Below, one piece after another: positions 55,646 to 64,000 of a stretch of 64,000 nt of DNA. The DNA is taken from NCBI RefSeq assembly GCF_000317125.1, contig NC_019695.1, forward strand, positions 4,824,336 to 4,888,335, given 5' to 3'. Numbering within the stretch: the stretch's first letter is position 1; each line of letters starts with the position of its first letter. The position numbers and the translations under genes were made by a program. Origin of the DNA: Chroococcidiopsis thermalis PCC 7203. Lineage in GTDB: Bacteria; Cyanobacteriota; Cyanobacteriia; Cyanobacteriales; Chroococcidiopsidaceae. The notes beneath the pieces are model-generated. The model saw only the letters and a program-made list of their open reading frames with translations, searched no databases and was not told the origin of the DNA.

Positions 55646-57013
55646 ACTTTAGATAATTCTGCGACTAATTCAACACCGCGATCGCATTTAGGTAAATTTC
55701 TGCGTGCAGAACTCTTACCCATCCTCACAGATTTACGGTTGGCGATCGTCTTATTATTAGCGATCGCCTTCTTTAGCGCTAGCGGTACGGTAATAGAACA
55801 AGGACAATCAATCGAGTTTTACAAAGCTAACTATCCTACAGACCCAGCTTTATTTGGTTTCCTGAGTTGGAAAGTTATCTTAACTATAGGCTTAGACCAC
55901 GTATATCGTACGTGGTGGTTTTTATCGTTACTGATTCTATTTGCTACCAGCCTCACAGCCTGTAGCTTTACCCGCCAGTTACCCGCTCTTAAAGCTGCTC
56001 GTAATTGGAAATTATACGACCAACCCCGCCAGTTTCAGAAATTGGCTTTGAGTGCAGAACTTGACAACGCTTCTCTTTCTTCTCTCACTCAATTGTTACA
56101 ACAAAAGCGCTACCGTGTCTTTCAAGGCGAACAAGATAACTTATATGCCCGTAAAGGTATTGCAGGAAGAATTGGTCCAATTATCGTTCACATTGGTATT
56201 GTCATCATTTTAGCTGGGGCAATTTGGGGAGCGATGACGGGTTTTGTCGCTCAAGAAATGGTTCCTAGTGGTGAAAGCTTTCAGATACGTAACATCATTG
56301 ATGCTGGACCACTAGCAGCACCTCAAATTCCCAAAGATTTAGCTTTAAAAGTCAATCGCTTTTGGATCGATTACACTCCGACTGGTAGTATCGACCAATT
56401 TTATTCCGATATATCTGCACTCGATCGCCAGGGGCAAGAAGTCAAACGCAAGACTATATTTGTCAACCAACCTTTTCGCTACCGAGGCGTAACTTTTTAT
56501 CAAACCGACTGGGGAATTGCAGCAATTCGGATTCGGTTTAATAACAGCCCAACCTTGCAGTTACCAATGGCAGCTTTAAATACCAATGGTAACGGTCGTT
56601 TGTGGGGAACATGGATTCCTACGAAAACAGATTTGAGTGAGGGCGTTTCTCTGCTAGCAAAAGATTTACAGGGAACGCTATTGATTTATGATGCCAAAGG
56701 TCAGTTAGTTGATACCCTGCGGGCGGGAATGGCTACCACTGTCAACGGTGTGACGCTGAGAATTGTCGAGGTGGTTGGCAGTACGGGCTTACAAATTAAA
56801 GCTGACCCTGGAATCCCCATTGTCTATGCAGGTTTTGGCTTGTTGATGTTGGGAGTTGTGATGAGTTATGTTTCCCACTCGCAAATTTGGGCTTTAGAAA
56901 AAGACGGTCATTTTTATGTTGGTGGCAGAACCAATCGAGCGCAGGTGGCTTTTGAACGAGAAATGCTAGAAATTCTAGACCAACTCACCCAAAAACAGGA
57001 GATTAAATTGTAG
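55643..57013 (+). CDS. ccs1: Cytochrome c biogenesis protein Ccs1 (ResB-like)
   Basis: The 456-residue protein has the ResB/Ccs1 layout: three N-terminal helices ([40 protein letters not shown]), a large lumenal domain with [22 protein letters not shown], and a final helix ([21 protein letters not shown]). His residues at the fourth-helix region fit haem handling. Together with CcsA it ligates haem to c-type cytochromes. Its start is embedded in TGACAAA repeats. Confidence 0.94.
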   Translation: MTLDNSATNSTPRSHLGKFLRAELLPILTDLRLAIVLLLAIAFFSASGTVIEQGQSIEFYKANYPTDPALFGFLSWKVILTIGLDHVYRTWWFLSLLILFATSLTACSFTRQLPALKAARNWKLYDQPRQFQKLALSAELDNASLSSLTQLLQQKRYRVFQGEQDNLYARKGIAGRIGPIIVHIGIVIILAGAIWGAMTGFVAQEMVPSGESFQIRNIIDAGPLAAPQIPKDLALKVNRFWIDYTPTGSIDQFYSDISALDRQGQEVKRKTIFVNQPFRYRGVTFYQTDWGIAAIRIRFNNSPTLQLPMAALNTNGNGRLWGTWIPTKTDLSEGVSLLAKDLQGTLLIYDAKGQLVDTLRAGMATTVNGVTLRIVEVVGSTGLQIKADPGIPIVYAGFGLLMLGVVMSYVSHSQIWALEKDGHFYVGGRTNRAQVAFEREMLEILDQLTQKQEIKL

Positions 57014-57044
57014 AGAAGTTTGATAGAAAATCTCTACAAACTTC

Positions 57045-57542
57045 TTAGGAACATCCCAGAGATTCGCGGGTATCAACTCCGGTAACGGGATTAACCCCAC
57101 TAGCGTACTCGCACAACTGCACCACTTGTTCTCGATCTAGCACGGCTTCGCTAAAATCTGCACCCGTCACTTTTGCTCCCTTAAAGTTCGATCGCAACAT
57201 CATGGCTGATGTCAAAATTGCATCGCTCAGGTCTGCTGCTGATAAATCGCTGAGATAGGCAATACCATAGCTGAAGTCAACGCCGTGCAAGTTAGCTTTG
57301 CGCAGAACCGCACTATTAAAAACCGCCCCTCGCAAATCAGCGCTACTAAAATTAGCCTCTGCAAGCTTAGTATTATTAAACTCTGCTCTGACTAAATTTT
57401 GACCGGAATAATCTTTAGTCTGAACTTGCACGTCATCGTAGGCTCGGATTGCTGCGGAACTGGCAGCTTGAGCAGGTAAAGGCAAGGTGACAAAGACAAG
57501 TAAGGCGATCGCTATTCCCAGAAAATACCGAAATCCACGCAT
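57045..57542 (-). CDS. Exported pentapeptide-repeat protein
   Basis: The 165-residue protein has a signal peptide (FLGIAIALLVFVTLPLPAQA, about 8-27) and pentapeptide repeats A(D/N)LXX: LVRAEFNNTKLAEANFSSAD, LRGAVFNSAVLRKANLHGVD, then LSAADLSDAILTSAMMLRSN. The tail has two cysteines (LCEYASG...SLGCS) that could form a disulphide. Resembles thylakoid-lumen pentapeptide proteins; function unknown. Confidence 0.88.
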   Translation of the reverse strand: MRGFRYFLGIAIALLVFVTLPLPAQAASSAAIRAYDDVQVQTKDYSGQNLVRAEFNNTKLAEANFSSADLRGAVFNSAVLRKANLHGVDFSYGIAYLSDLSAADLSDAILTSAMMLRSNFKGAKVTGADFSEAVLDREQVVQLCEYASGVNPVTGVDTRESLGCS

Positions 57543-57684
57543 GGCAAGCTGAATGAGTCAGTTACAGAACTGCATCAAAAGTAACATTATTTAACTTTAT
57601 TTTCTCGATTCTGCGGAAAGATTTTTCTTGCAGGAGCCAGGAGTCAGAATGCGGATTAGATCTACTCCAGGCTCTATCTGGTAA

Positions 57685-58113
57685 TTAAGCAGACTTTTGG
57701 TGGTGTACCTCAATAACTGTATGTACGTTACCACGGGGGGCAAAATCACCTTTGATATGGGCTTCTAAAGGATCGCAAGCTGCTACAAAGTCATCGAGAA
57801 TCTGATTGACGCTCTCTTCGTGAGAAATGTAGCGATCGCGATAGCTATTAATATAAAGTTTAATAGCTTTTAGCTCCACTACCCGTTCGTCAGGGACGTA
57901 TGTAATGTTAATCGTGGCAAAATCAGGATAGCCAGAAAAAGGACACTTACAGGTAAATTCCGGCAGAGTAATGTGGATCTCGTACCGTCGTCCGATCCGT
58001 GGGTTGGGAAATGTAATTAGCTTTCCCTCAGCAATCTGGCGTTCGCCGTACTTGATTTCCTCTACTGACATTTCTGCTGCTGACTGTGATGTGAGATCGG
58101 GGGAAGGTTTCAA
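57685..58113 (-). CDS. queF: NADPH-dependent 7-cyano-7-deazaguanine reductase QueF
   Basis: The 142-residue protein is the short type of QueF: FTCKCPFSGYPDFATINITY (active-site Cys55 or so), then ELKAIKLYINSYRDRYISHEESVNQI with the binding Glu and His. It reduces preQ0 to preQ1 in queuosine synthesis. It ends with HTVIEVHHQK. Confidence 0.95.
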   Translation of the reverse strand: MKPSPDLTSQSAAEMSVEEIKYGERQIAEGKLITFPNPRIGRRYEIHITLPEFTCKCPFSGYPDFATINITYVPDERVVELKAIKLYINSYRDRYISHEESVNQILDDFVAACDPLEAHIKGDFAPRGNVHTVIEVHHQKSA

Positions 58114-58155
58114 GATTGACTCAAATTTTGGGTTCTTTGTAATACAATATTACAC

Positions 58156-58587
58156 TTAAAACTCAAACTCTTCTGCTTCCCAATCCGGGCAATTGCTATC
58201 GTCCCAACCGTAGGGATGCATGGCACAGACCATGAGATTGCCACCATAAACTTGTCCGTGGTAATGCTGGCAACCCATACAAGCGGGATGTTGTTGTGGA
58301 GTAGGTTCGACTGAATAAGGAAAAGAGATTTCCGAATCGTCCATCAAGTCATCCAGATGCCAATATGAATCGAGATCCACATCGTCATTTAAATCGGCTA
58401 GATATTGCTCGACCTCGGTAACGATCGTATTGTGGAGATGCTCGGAAAACTCTCCCGATAGCTCAAACAGAGTTTCCACAGTTGTCGTCACTTCCAGAAA
58501 CAACCGTTCTACTTCGTCCACTGCCGTTTCGATCAATTCCAAGAAATCTTTTTGCCACTTTTCCATAGTTTTATGGGGGCGATCCAC
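58156..58587 (-). CDS. Hypothetical protein with C-terminal cysteine/histidine cluster
   Basis: The 143-residue protein has an acidic helical N-terminal part (LIETAVDEVERLFLEVTTTV) and a C-terminal cluster CMGCQHYHGQVYGGNLMVC followed by AMHPYGWDDSNCPDW, which could bind a metal. I recall similar cyanobacterial proteins of unknown role. ATG 58587 and 58566 are both possible starts. Confidence 0.75.
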   Translation of the reverse strand: MDRPHKTMEKWQKDFLELIETAVDEVERLFLEVTTTVETLFELSGEFSEHLHNTIVTEVEQYLADLNDDVDLDSYWHLDDLMDDSEISFPYSVEPTPQQHPACMGCQHYHGQVYGGNLMVCAMHPYGWDDSNCPDWEAEEFEF

Positions 58588-58778
58588 TCTAGTTGCAGTC
58601 TCAATCTTGATGTTTGAATAAAGTTGGATAGCACTTAACTGTCCAATCTATTTCGCAATCTATTTACTTATAGATCTAAAAATTCTATTTTGAACGGTTA
58701 TTCAAGGCGATCGCAGTTGAATCGAAATAAATATTAATTAACGACCGACAAACTCGTGGGTCATATAATCTAATCTAT

Positions 58779-59183
58779 CTATTCCCGTTGCAGTCGTCTG
58801 AGTTCATCTTGCAGTTTTTGTACCTGCTCGCGTAACCGATCTACATTATCATCGCCAGCAGTTTGAGTCGTTGGGGTTGTGGGATTTTCTTCATCATCGG
58901 ACAGAATTTCAATCCGACGCGGTTCGCTAGAAGCTTTACTCCCATCTACTTCAGTTGGTGGCTGTTGAGCTTGCCTCATCAAGTCATCCACGTACCGCTT
59001 TGCTTCATCAGCGGTCATCTCACCCTTCGCTACTAGCTCATCTGCCAGTTTTTGAGCCTGCGATCGCAGTTCTGCTAGCTTACCTGTCGCCTTCTCGCTG
59101 GCATAAGAAGCTAATCCAACGCCGAGATAAAACGCTTTTTGCACGATATCCCCTAAACCAGGCATGGCTGCAATTGCTCCCAT
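58779..59183 (-). CDS. Phasin-family-like protein
   Basis: The 134-residue protein begins with a helix (GDIVQKAFYLGVGLASYASEK), continues KLAELRSQAQKLADELVAKGEMTADEAKRYVD, typical of cyanobacterial phasin-like proteins, and ends in a coiled coil (NVDRLREQVQKLQDEL). Phasins coat polyhydroxyalkanoate granules, but a granule role here is not shown. ATG 59183 or 59165. Confidence 0.78.
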   Translation of the reverse strand: MGAIAAMPGLGDIVQKAFYLGVGLASYASEKATGKLAELRSQAQKLADELVAKGEMTADEAKRYVDDLMRQAQQPPTEVDGSKASSEPRRIEILSDDEENPTTPTTQTAGDDNVDRLREQVQKLQDELRRLQRE

Positions 59184-59193
59184 AAACTAGGCG

Positions 59194-59285
59194 ACTCGGA
59201 GACCACGCCTATCACAAGCATCCCGTATTGCTGCTACCTTCCGGTTCTGACAAGGTTTGGGCGTTGAGATCGCGTAGATCCGAGT
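59194..59285 (-). ncRNA. ffs: Signal recognition particle RNA (small type)
   Basis: The minus-strand RNA contains the SRP tetraloop domain: GTCAGAACCGGAAGGTAGCAGC. Ends ACTCGGA and TCCGAGT pair to close the helix, giving about 92 bases. It binds Ffh for membrane targeting. It sits just upstream, on the same strand, of the phasin-like gene. Confidence 0.9.
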
Positions 59286-59440
59286 CTTTTTTATCATAGC
59301 AGTTTTTAGTGCGTGGTGAGTGGTAAGTGGTGAAGTGGGCGGTTGCGGAGGTTCCCTCCGCAATTAAGTCGTGTCGTGGTACGTGAAAATACCTCTTGCC
59401 AATTACCCATTACCCATTACCAATTACCAACTACCGATTA

Positions 59441-59707
59441 TCATTCAACGACAATCCGCCATTCGTATAGTTCGTATTTAACACAACTAGATTTTACGAG
59501 TGGGTCTTGAGCCACAATTGCTTCAGCCTCAGTCATGGAGTTTGCCTGAAACAGCATCATTCCGCCACCCAAACACCCCCAATAACCAGTTTTGGCTTGG
59601 TGTCCTCGATCGATTAAATCGCGAACGTAAGCTTTATGGGCGGGTACGTGTTGGTCAAAAATAGTTTTGTCAACTATGCCTTTTTCAATCTTGACAAACC
59701 AAGGCAT
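59441..59707 (-). CDS. YciI family protein
   Basis: The 88-residue protein matches the YciI/YCII fold: PAHKAYVRDLIDRGHQAKTG, GGGMMLFQANSMTEAEAIVA, DPLVKSSCVKYELYEWRIVV. The D-P-x-V motif is diagnostic. Enzymatic role unknown; ferredoxin-like fold. Confidence 0.88.
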   Translation of the reverse strand: MPWFVKIEKGIVDKTIFDQHVPAHKAYVRDLIDRGHQAKTGYWGCLGGGMMLFQANSMTEAEAIVAQDPLVKSSCVKYELYEWRIVVE

Positions 59708-59823
59708 TCACGCTCATCCTCTAAACTTCTAAACTTAAATATGAATATGTAACATTTAGTATTTTCAACTGCGATCGCCAAAATTTTAACTTCACATAAC
59801 TTTAAAGTACATTTCAAACAACC

Positions 59824-60390
59824 TTGAATACCGAAACCAGTTTATTCTTTGTTGCTCTACTACCTCCACTAGATATTCAAGACTATGCCACCCAGATTAA
59901 ACAATATTTTGCCACGCAGTATCACAGCCGCGCCGCCCTAAAATCTCCACCCCACATAACTTTGCAACCTCCGTTTAGGTGGTTAAATGCGAATACACCC
60001 GCTTCCGCTTTAGAAGAGTGTTTGCAAGAGTTTGCTCGCGATCGCGCCTCAATTCCAATTACGCTCAATGGTTTTGCAGCGTTCCCTCCGCGCGTAATCT
60101 ATATAGACGTGGTGCGATCGGCTGAATTACTGGCTTTACAAGCCGATTTGATGGCACAATTAGCAGCAAAATTAGGAATTGTCGATCGCGTATCCAAAAC
60201 CCGCCCCTTTGCACCCCACATGACGGTAGGGTTTAAAGACTTAACCAGACAAAACTTTCGCTTAGCATGGCAAGAATTTCAGCCGCGACAACTCTACTTT
60301 GAGTTTACAGCTAGCTGTTTAACGCTACTGCGACACGACGGCAAAAAGTGGCAGATTCAATCGGAATTTGGTTTTGGTGGTAATGGGTAA
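59824..60390 (+). CDS. 2'-5' RNA ligase/cyclic phosphodiesterase family protein
   Basis: The 188-residue protein has both HxT motifs of the 2H superfamily: SPPHITLQPPFR (about 41-52) and FAPHMTVGFKDL (about 133-144). Two His/Thr pairs form the active site that opens cyclic phosphates or joins RNA ends. The start is a TTG (59824). Confidence 0.87.
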   Translation: MNTETSLFFVALLPPLDIQDYATQIKQYFATQYHSRAALKSPPHITLQPPFRWLNANTPASALEECLQEFARDRASIPITLNGFAAFPPRVIYIDVVRSAELLALQADLMAQLAAKLGIVDRVSKTRPFAPHMTVGFKDLTRQNFRLAWQEFQPRQLYFEFTASCLTLLRHDGKKWQIQSEFGFGGNG

Positions 60391-60391
60391 T

Positions 60392-60620
60392 GGGTAATTG
60401 GTAGTTGGTAGTTGCGTGGTGCGTGAAGAAGGGGTGTGAATGCGTGAATGCGTGAATGCGTGAATTCTCCCTTGTCCCCCTTGTCTCCCTTGTCCCCCTT
60501 GTCCCCCTTTGCCCCCTAATCCCCACTCCCTCCGGTCGCGGGGTCCCCGAGTTCCCCCTTGTCCCCCTTGTCCCCTCGTCCCCTTGTCCCCTCGTCCCCT
60601 TGTCCCTGCTCCCTACTCGT
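60392..60620. repeat. Short tandem repeat cluster (TAATGGG, TGAATGCG, TTGTCCCCC types)
   Basis: Several tandem classes succeed each other between the RNA-ligase-like gene and the kinase-like gene. The last 130 bases are C/T-rich TTGTCCCCC units on the plus strand. Confidence 0.85.
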
Positions 60621-60662
60621 GCGCTCCCTCAAAAAATGAGACAATAACAAGGGCAGTGCTCA

Positions 60663-62021
60663 ATGTCAAACATGGCAACCAAACCGAAAATTATTGTTCT
60701 CGATGACGATCCTACAGGCTCTCAAACCGTCCACAGTTGCTTGTTGCTAACGCGGTGGGATGTCGATACTTTGCGGCTGGGGTTGCAAGATGACGCACCA
60801 ATTTTCTTCGTGCTGACAAATACGCGATCGCTACCTCCTGATAAAGCTGCAACTGTGACTAAGGAAGTCTGCCACAATTTAAAACTAGCTTTGGCAGCGG
60901 AGGAAATTGTAGATTTTCTCATCGTCAGTCGTTCTGATTCTACATTACGGGGACATTACCCGATTGAAACTGACGCGATCGCTGACGAACTGGGACCTTT
61001 TGACGCGCATTTTCTAGTTCCAGCTTTTTTTGAAGGCGGACGAGTCACCCGCGATAGCGTGCATTACTTAATTGTGGATGGCGTTCCCACTCCAGTTCAT
61101 GAAACCGAATTTGCGCGCGATTCTGTCTTTGGTTATACATACAGTTATTTACCTGACTATGTGGAAGAAAAGACCAAAGGACGCATTTCTACACTCTCAG
61201 TAGAAAGATTTTTACTTTCGGATATTCGCAGTGGTACAGATATTACGAATAATTTCTCCACTTTAGAAAGATTAATGCAGCTCCAGGGAAATCGATGCGT
61301 TGTCGTTGATGCAGAGACGCAAGACGATCTCAATCGCTTTGCTACCAACGTCCTCAACGCCGCTAGCCAGGGAAAGCGCTTTTTGTTTCGCAGTGCAGCT
61401 AGCTTATTGACGGCTTTAGCGGCTCTACCAACTCAACCGGTTCCTGCTGAAGCGATGTCTCGATATGTACGGGGTGGAAAGCCAGGTGCAGTCATCGTTG
61501 GTTCTCATGTCAAGAAAACAACTCAACAGTTAGAAAGGTTGCTGCAAGAACCGGATATTGTCGGTATTGAAGTCGATGTAGCTCATTTGTTAGAAGATTC
61601 GACAACTCAAAAACACCAATTACGCGATCGCACTTTAGAAAAGATTAACTCCGTTCACAACTCTGGAAAAACTCCAGTTGTTTATACTAGCCGTAAAGAA
61701 TTAGTCTTTCCAGATATGCAAACTCGCCTGCAATTTGGCGCGGATGTTTCAGCTCTGTTGATGGATATAGTCAAAGGTTTACCGTCAGACATTGGGTTTT
61801 TAATTAGCAAGGGTGGAATCACTTCCAACGATGTTTTAAGTGACGGACTCGCCCTGACTTCTGCGCGATTATTGGGGCAAATTTTAGCTGGTTGCTCGAT
61901 GGTACGCACACCAGTCGATCATCCACAATTTCCTAATCTACCTGTAGTTTTATTTCCTGGGAATGTTGGCAATACCGATGCGTTAGCCACAATTTATCGC
62001 CGTCTGGTAACGGTAACTTAA
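60663..62021 (+). CDS. Four-carbon acid sugar kinase family protein (OtnK/DUF1537)
   Basis: The 452-residue protein matches the two-domain four-carbon acid sugar kinase family: VLDDDPTGSQTVHSC at the N terminus (substrate Asp), VSRSDSTLRGHYPIETDA, and a C-terminal nucleotide-binding domain with VIVGSHVKKTTQQLE, LISKGGITSNDVLSDGLAL and FPGNVGNTDAL. It should phosphorylate a sugar acid with ATP, though the substrate is not known. ATG 60663. Confidence 0.9.
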   Translation: MSNMATKPKIIVLDDDPTGSQTVHSCLLLTRWDVDTLRLGLQDDAPIFFVLTNTRSLPPDKAATVTKEVCHNLKLALAAEEIVDFLIVSRSDSTLRGHYPIETDAIADELGPFDAHFLVPAFFEGGRVTRDSVHYLIVDGVPTPVHETEFARDSVFGYTYSYLPDYVEEKTKGRISTLSVERFLLSDIRSGTDITNNFSTLERLMQLQGNRCVVVDAETQDDLNRFATNVLNAASQGKRFLFRSAASLLTALAALPTQPVPAEAMSRYVRGGKPGAVIVGSHVKKTTQQLERLLQEPDIVGIEVDVAHLLEDSTTQKHQLRDRTLEKINSVHNSGKTPVVYTSRKELVFPDMQTRLQFGADVSALLMDIVKGLPSDIGFLISKGGITSNDVLSDGLALTSARLLGQILAGCSMVRTPVDHPQFPNLPVVLFPGNVGNTDALATIYRRLVTVT

Positions 62022-62061
62022 AAGAACGAAGCATTACATCTCAGCGCCAGATTTAGCGACA

Positions 62062-62511
62062 GTGAAGCGAATTATTCTTTCTCTAGCAGCATTAACTTTT
62101 ATCGCAGCTGCAATAGCCCTATTGAACGGCTCGATTCTACCCAGAAAGCCTGACGAGGTATCGCGATGTCCGCGCGAAGCCTTGACGAGATCTGATACTA
62201 AGAGCGATCGCATACATCCCGAAAAAGTCGTCGTCAGACCCTGGAAAGGTCGGCATCAAGTCTATGCTATTTTTGTACTTCCTGATGACTATGAGATAGA
62301 CAATGCTGTTGTCGTCAGCATTGAGGGAGAGATGACTTACTGTGCTAGTAAACCCGCCAGAGTTAAAGTAGATGAATTTCAAGGAGTCTATGCCAAACCT
62401 GGAGAAGATATATTTGTCGCACGCTTCAGAACTCGAACCGCTAGTTGGCTGATTGCCCAAGGTAAAGTAGAAGCACTAAAACAACCGCACAACTGGAGTT
62501 TGAGGAAATAA
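62062..62511 (+). CDS. Hypothetical exported protein
   Basis: The 149-residue protein starts with GTG 62062 and has a signal peptide or anchor (LSLAALTFIAAAIALLNG, about 6-23). It continues as a beta-rich domain (HQVYAIFVLPDDYEIDNAVV, FVARFRTRTASWLIAQG). No family is recognised. It is convergent with psbA. Confidence 0.6.
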   Translation: MKRIILSLAALTFIAAAIALLNGSILPRKPDEVSRCPREALTRSDTKSDRIHPEKVVVRPWKGRHQVYAIFVLPDDYEIDNAVVVSIEGEMTYCASKPARVKVDEFQGVYAKPGEDIFVARFRTRTASWLIAQGKVEALKQPHNWSLRK

Positions 62512-62637
62512 AAATCGCCTGCTCGTGCGCTCCCTACTCCCTGCTATACAAATAAAAAGCACCCCTCAACTCTGAAAGGCGCTCTTTACATTTATGGAGA
62601 GACACGAGCGATCGCATCTCGGCTATTAGCTATTGAA

Positions 62638-63720
62638 TTAACCGTTGATAACAGGAGCGGTTAAGGCAACTGGAGTAGCTTCACCACTAGCCAAGTCGAG
62701 TGGGAAGTTATGAGCGTTACGCTCGTGCATCACTTCCATACCCAGGTTAGCGCGGTTGAGTACGTCAGCCCAGGTGTTAACTACGCGACCTTGGGAATCA
62801 AGCACAGATTGGTTGAAGTTGAAGCCGTTGAGGTTGAACGCCATGGTGCTGATCCCTAATGCAGTGAACCAGATACCGACGACGGGCCAAGCACCTAAGA
62901 AGAAGTGTAAGGAACGGCTGTTATTGAAGGAAGCATATTGGAAGATCAGACGACCGAAGTAGCCGTGTGCGGCAACGATGTTGTAGGTTTCTCCTTCTTG
63001 ACCGAATTTGTAACCGTAGTTTTGAGATTCGGTTTCGGTAGTTTCGCGTACCAGAGAAGAGGTAACGAGAGAACCGTGCATTGCACAGAATAGAGAACCA
63101 CCAAATACAGCTGCTACACCTAACTGGTGGAAGGGGTGCATCAGGATGTTGTGTTCGGCTTGGAACACCAACATGAAGTTGAAAGTTCCAGAGATCCCCA
63201 GAGGCATTCCATCAGAGAAGGAACCTTGTCCGAGTGGGTAGATTAAGAAAACTGCGGTAGCAGAAGCTAAAGGAGCGCTGTAAGCGACGCAGATCCAAGG
63301 GCGCATACCCAGGCGGTAGGACAACTCCCACTGACGACCCATGTAGCAGAAACAACCGATCAAGAAGTGGAAGATTACCAGTTGGTAAGGACCACCGTTG
63401 TATAGCCACTCATCTAAAGAAGCAGCTTCCCAGATCGGATAGAAGTGTAAACCGATCGCGTTAGAAGAAGGCACAACTGCACCAGAGATGATGTTGTTGC
63501 CGTAAATTAATGAACCTGCAACGGGTTCGCGGATGCCATCAATGTCTACTGGAGGAGCAGCAACGAAAGCAATGATGAAGCAGATGGTAGCGGATAGCAA
63601 CGTAGGAATCATCAATACACCGAACCAACCTACATAAATGCGGTTTTCAGTGCTGGTGATCCAGTTGCAGAACCGATCCCACAGGCTGGAGCTGCGCTCG
63701 CGCTGTAATGTGGTTGTCAT
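62638..63720 (-). CDS. psbA: Photosystem II D1 protein
   Basis: The 360-residue D1 has its five helices and cofactor sites: YIWIEAAS-like [13 protein letters not shown], Tyr161-region, His198/His215, and the C-terminal processing region ([16 protein letters not shown], cut after the usual Ala344). Residue 130 is Gln ([11 protein letters not shown]), typical of the low-light D1:1 form rather than Glu130. It is the reaction-centre subunit that turns over fastest. It has its own promoter upstream (minus strand). Confidence 0.98.
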   Translation of the reverse strand: MTTTLQRERSSSLWDRFCNWITSTENRIYVGWFGVLMIPTLLSATICFIIAFVAAPPVDIDGIREPVAGSLIYGNNIISGAVVPSSNAIGLHFYPIWEAASLDEWLYNGGPYQLVIFHFLIGCFCYMGRQWELSYRLGMRPWICVAYSAPLASATAVFLIYPLGQGSFSDGMPLGISGTFNFMLVFQAEHNILMHPFHQLGVAAVFGGSLFCAMHGSLVTSSLVRETTETESQNYGYKFGQEGETYNIVAAHGYFGRLIFQYASFNNSRSLHFFLGAWPVVGIWFTALGISTMAFNLNGFNFNQSVLDSQGRVVNTWADVLNRANLGMEVMHERNAHNFPLDLASGEATPVALTAPVING

Positions 63721-63797
63721 AGTTCTATAATTGCTGGTTTGAACTGTTAATGAACTGATAATTAAATTTTAGGCAGTATGTTTACCACCTGTATTGA

Positions 63798-63827
63798 AGA
63801 TTAACGTTAGGAATTGATTTTTGTAAA
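63798..63827 (-). promoter_or_regulatory. Possible psbA promoter
   Basis: On the minus strand TTTACA (63827-63822) and TAATCT (63803-63798) are 18 bases apart, giving a leader of about 70 bases. The -10 box is a weak match. Confidence 0.35.
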
Positions 63828-64000
63828 GGTTTTTTAGTTTAATTTTTGTTTTTTCGGCAATGAAAGAGCGAGAATGGCAAATTACAGTAATAGCTACAAT
63901 TTTTGTAAATTTATATTTAATCGACTGAAGAATTTTTAACTCTTCTTTACATCAAGTTCTCCGGATTGATTGTATCTAAATATAAAAATGAGTATAAATA

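Overview
The window is a filamentous- or Chroococcidiopsis-type cyanobacterial chromosome segment. The evidence is a complete allophycocyanin core cluster (apcE-apcA-apcB-apcC), a psbA gene, the cyanobacterial ATP synthase operon with paired b and b' subunits, ccdA/ccs1 for thylakoid cytochrome assembly, very frequent GCGATCGC (HIP1) sites, and many short tandem repeats and palindromes between genes. Genus is inferred, not proven.

Layout. 1-6 kb: two-component signalling (a partial receiver protein, a five-domain response regulator with its CHASE3/PAS histidine kinase, a further receiver protein and a decayed kinase). 6-22 kb: an accessory, membrane-redox and light-sensing stretch. It holds a ferric-reductase-like flavocytochrome with an exported Mn/Fe superoxide dismutase, two paralogous small membrane proteins with a four-cysteine tail, a sorbosone/glucose-dehydrogenase-like quinoprotein, ExoD, a large di-haem cytochrome c, a broken L,D-transpeptidase, a frame-split kinase-like protein, DedA, a CAP lipoprotein, and an Anabaena-type sensory rhodopsin translationally coupled to its soluble transducer. 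The quinoprotein, cytochrome and rhodopsin genes share an unusual direct/inverted repeat in their upstream regions. 22-32 kb: transporters (AI-2E family, Na+/H+ antiporter, DUF389), then a graveyard (nonsense-mutated M48 protease cut by a decayed ISNCY-type element, and an EamA relic), then an S9 peptidase and hypothetical proteins.

32-41 kb: tRNA-Gly, tmRNA (ssrA), and the atp operon on the minus strand in the order atpI(uncI)-a-c-b'-b-delta-alpha-gamma; beta and epsilon are absent, as usual in cyanobacteria. Its spacers are full of short repeats, and a long hairpin lies between delta and alpha. 41.4-46.9 kb: a toxin-antitoxin island (BrnT pair, HicB relic, MazF-type pair, PIN pair, UPF0175/DUF3368 pair, two Uma2 proteins and an unclassified two-gene module), with a dispersed repeat between modules. 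47-53 kb: the apc genes. 53-64 kb: housekeeping genes (FtsW/RodA, an SMR transporter, CcdA/Ccs1, QueF, SRP RNA, a four-carbon-acid-sugar kinase family protein and psbA encoding a Q130 form of D1).

All calls rest on reading the sequence and on recalled family knowledge; no database search was run.
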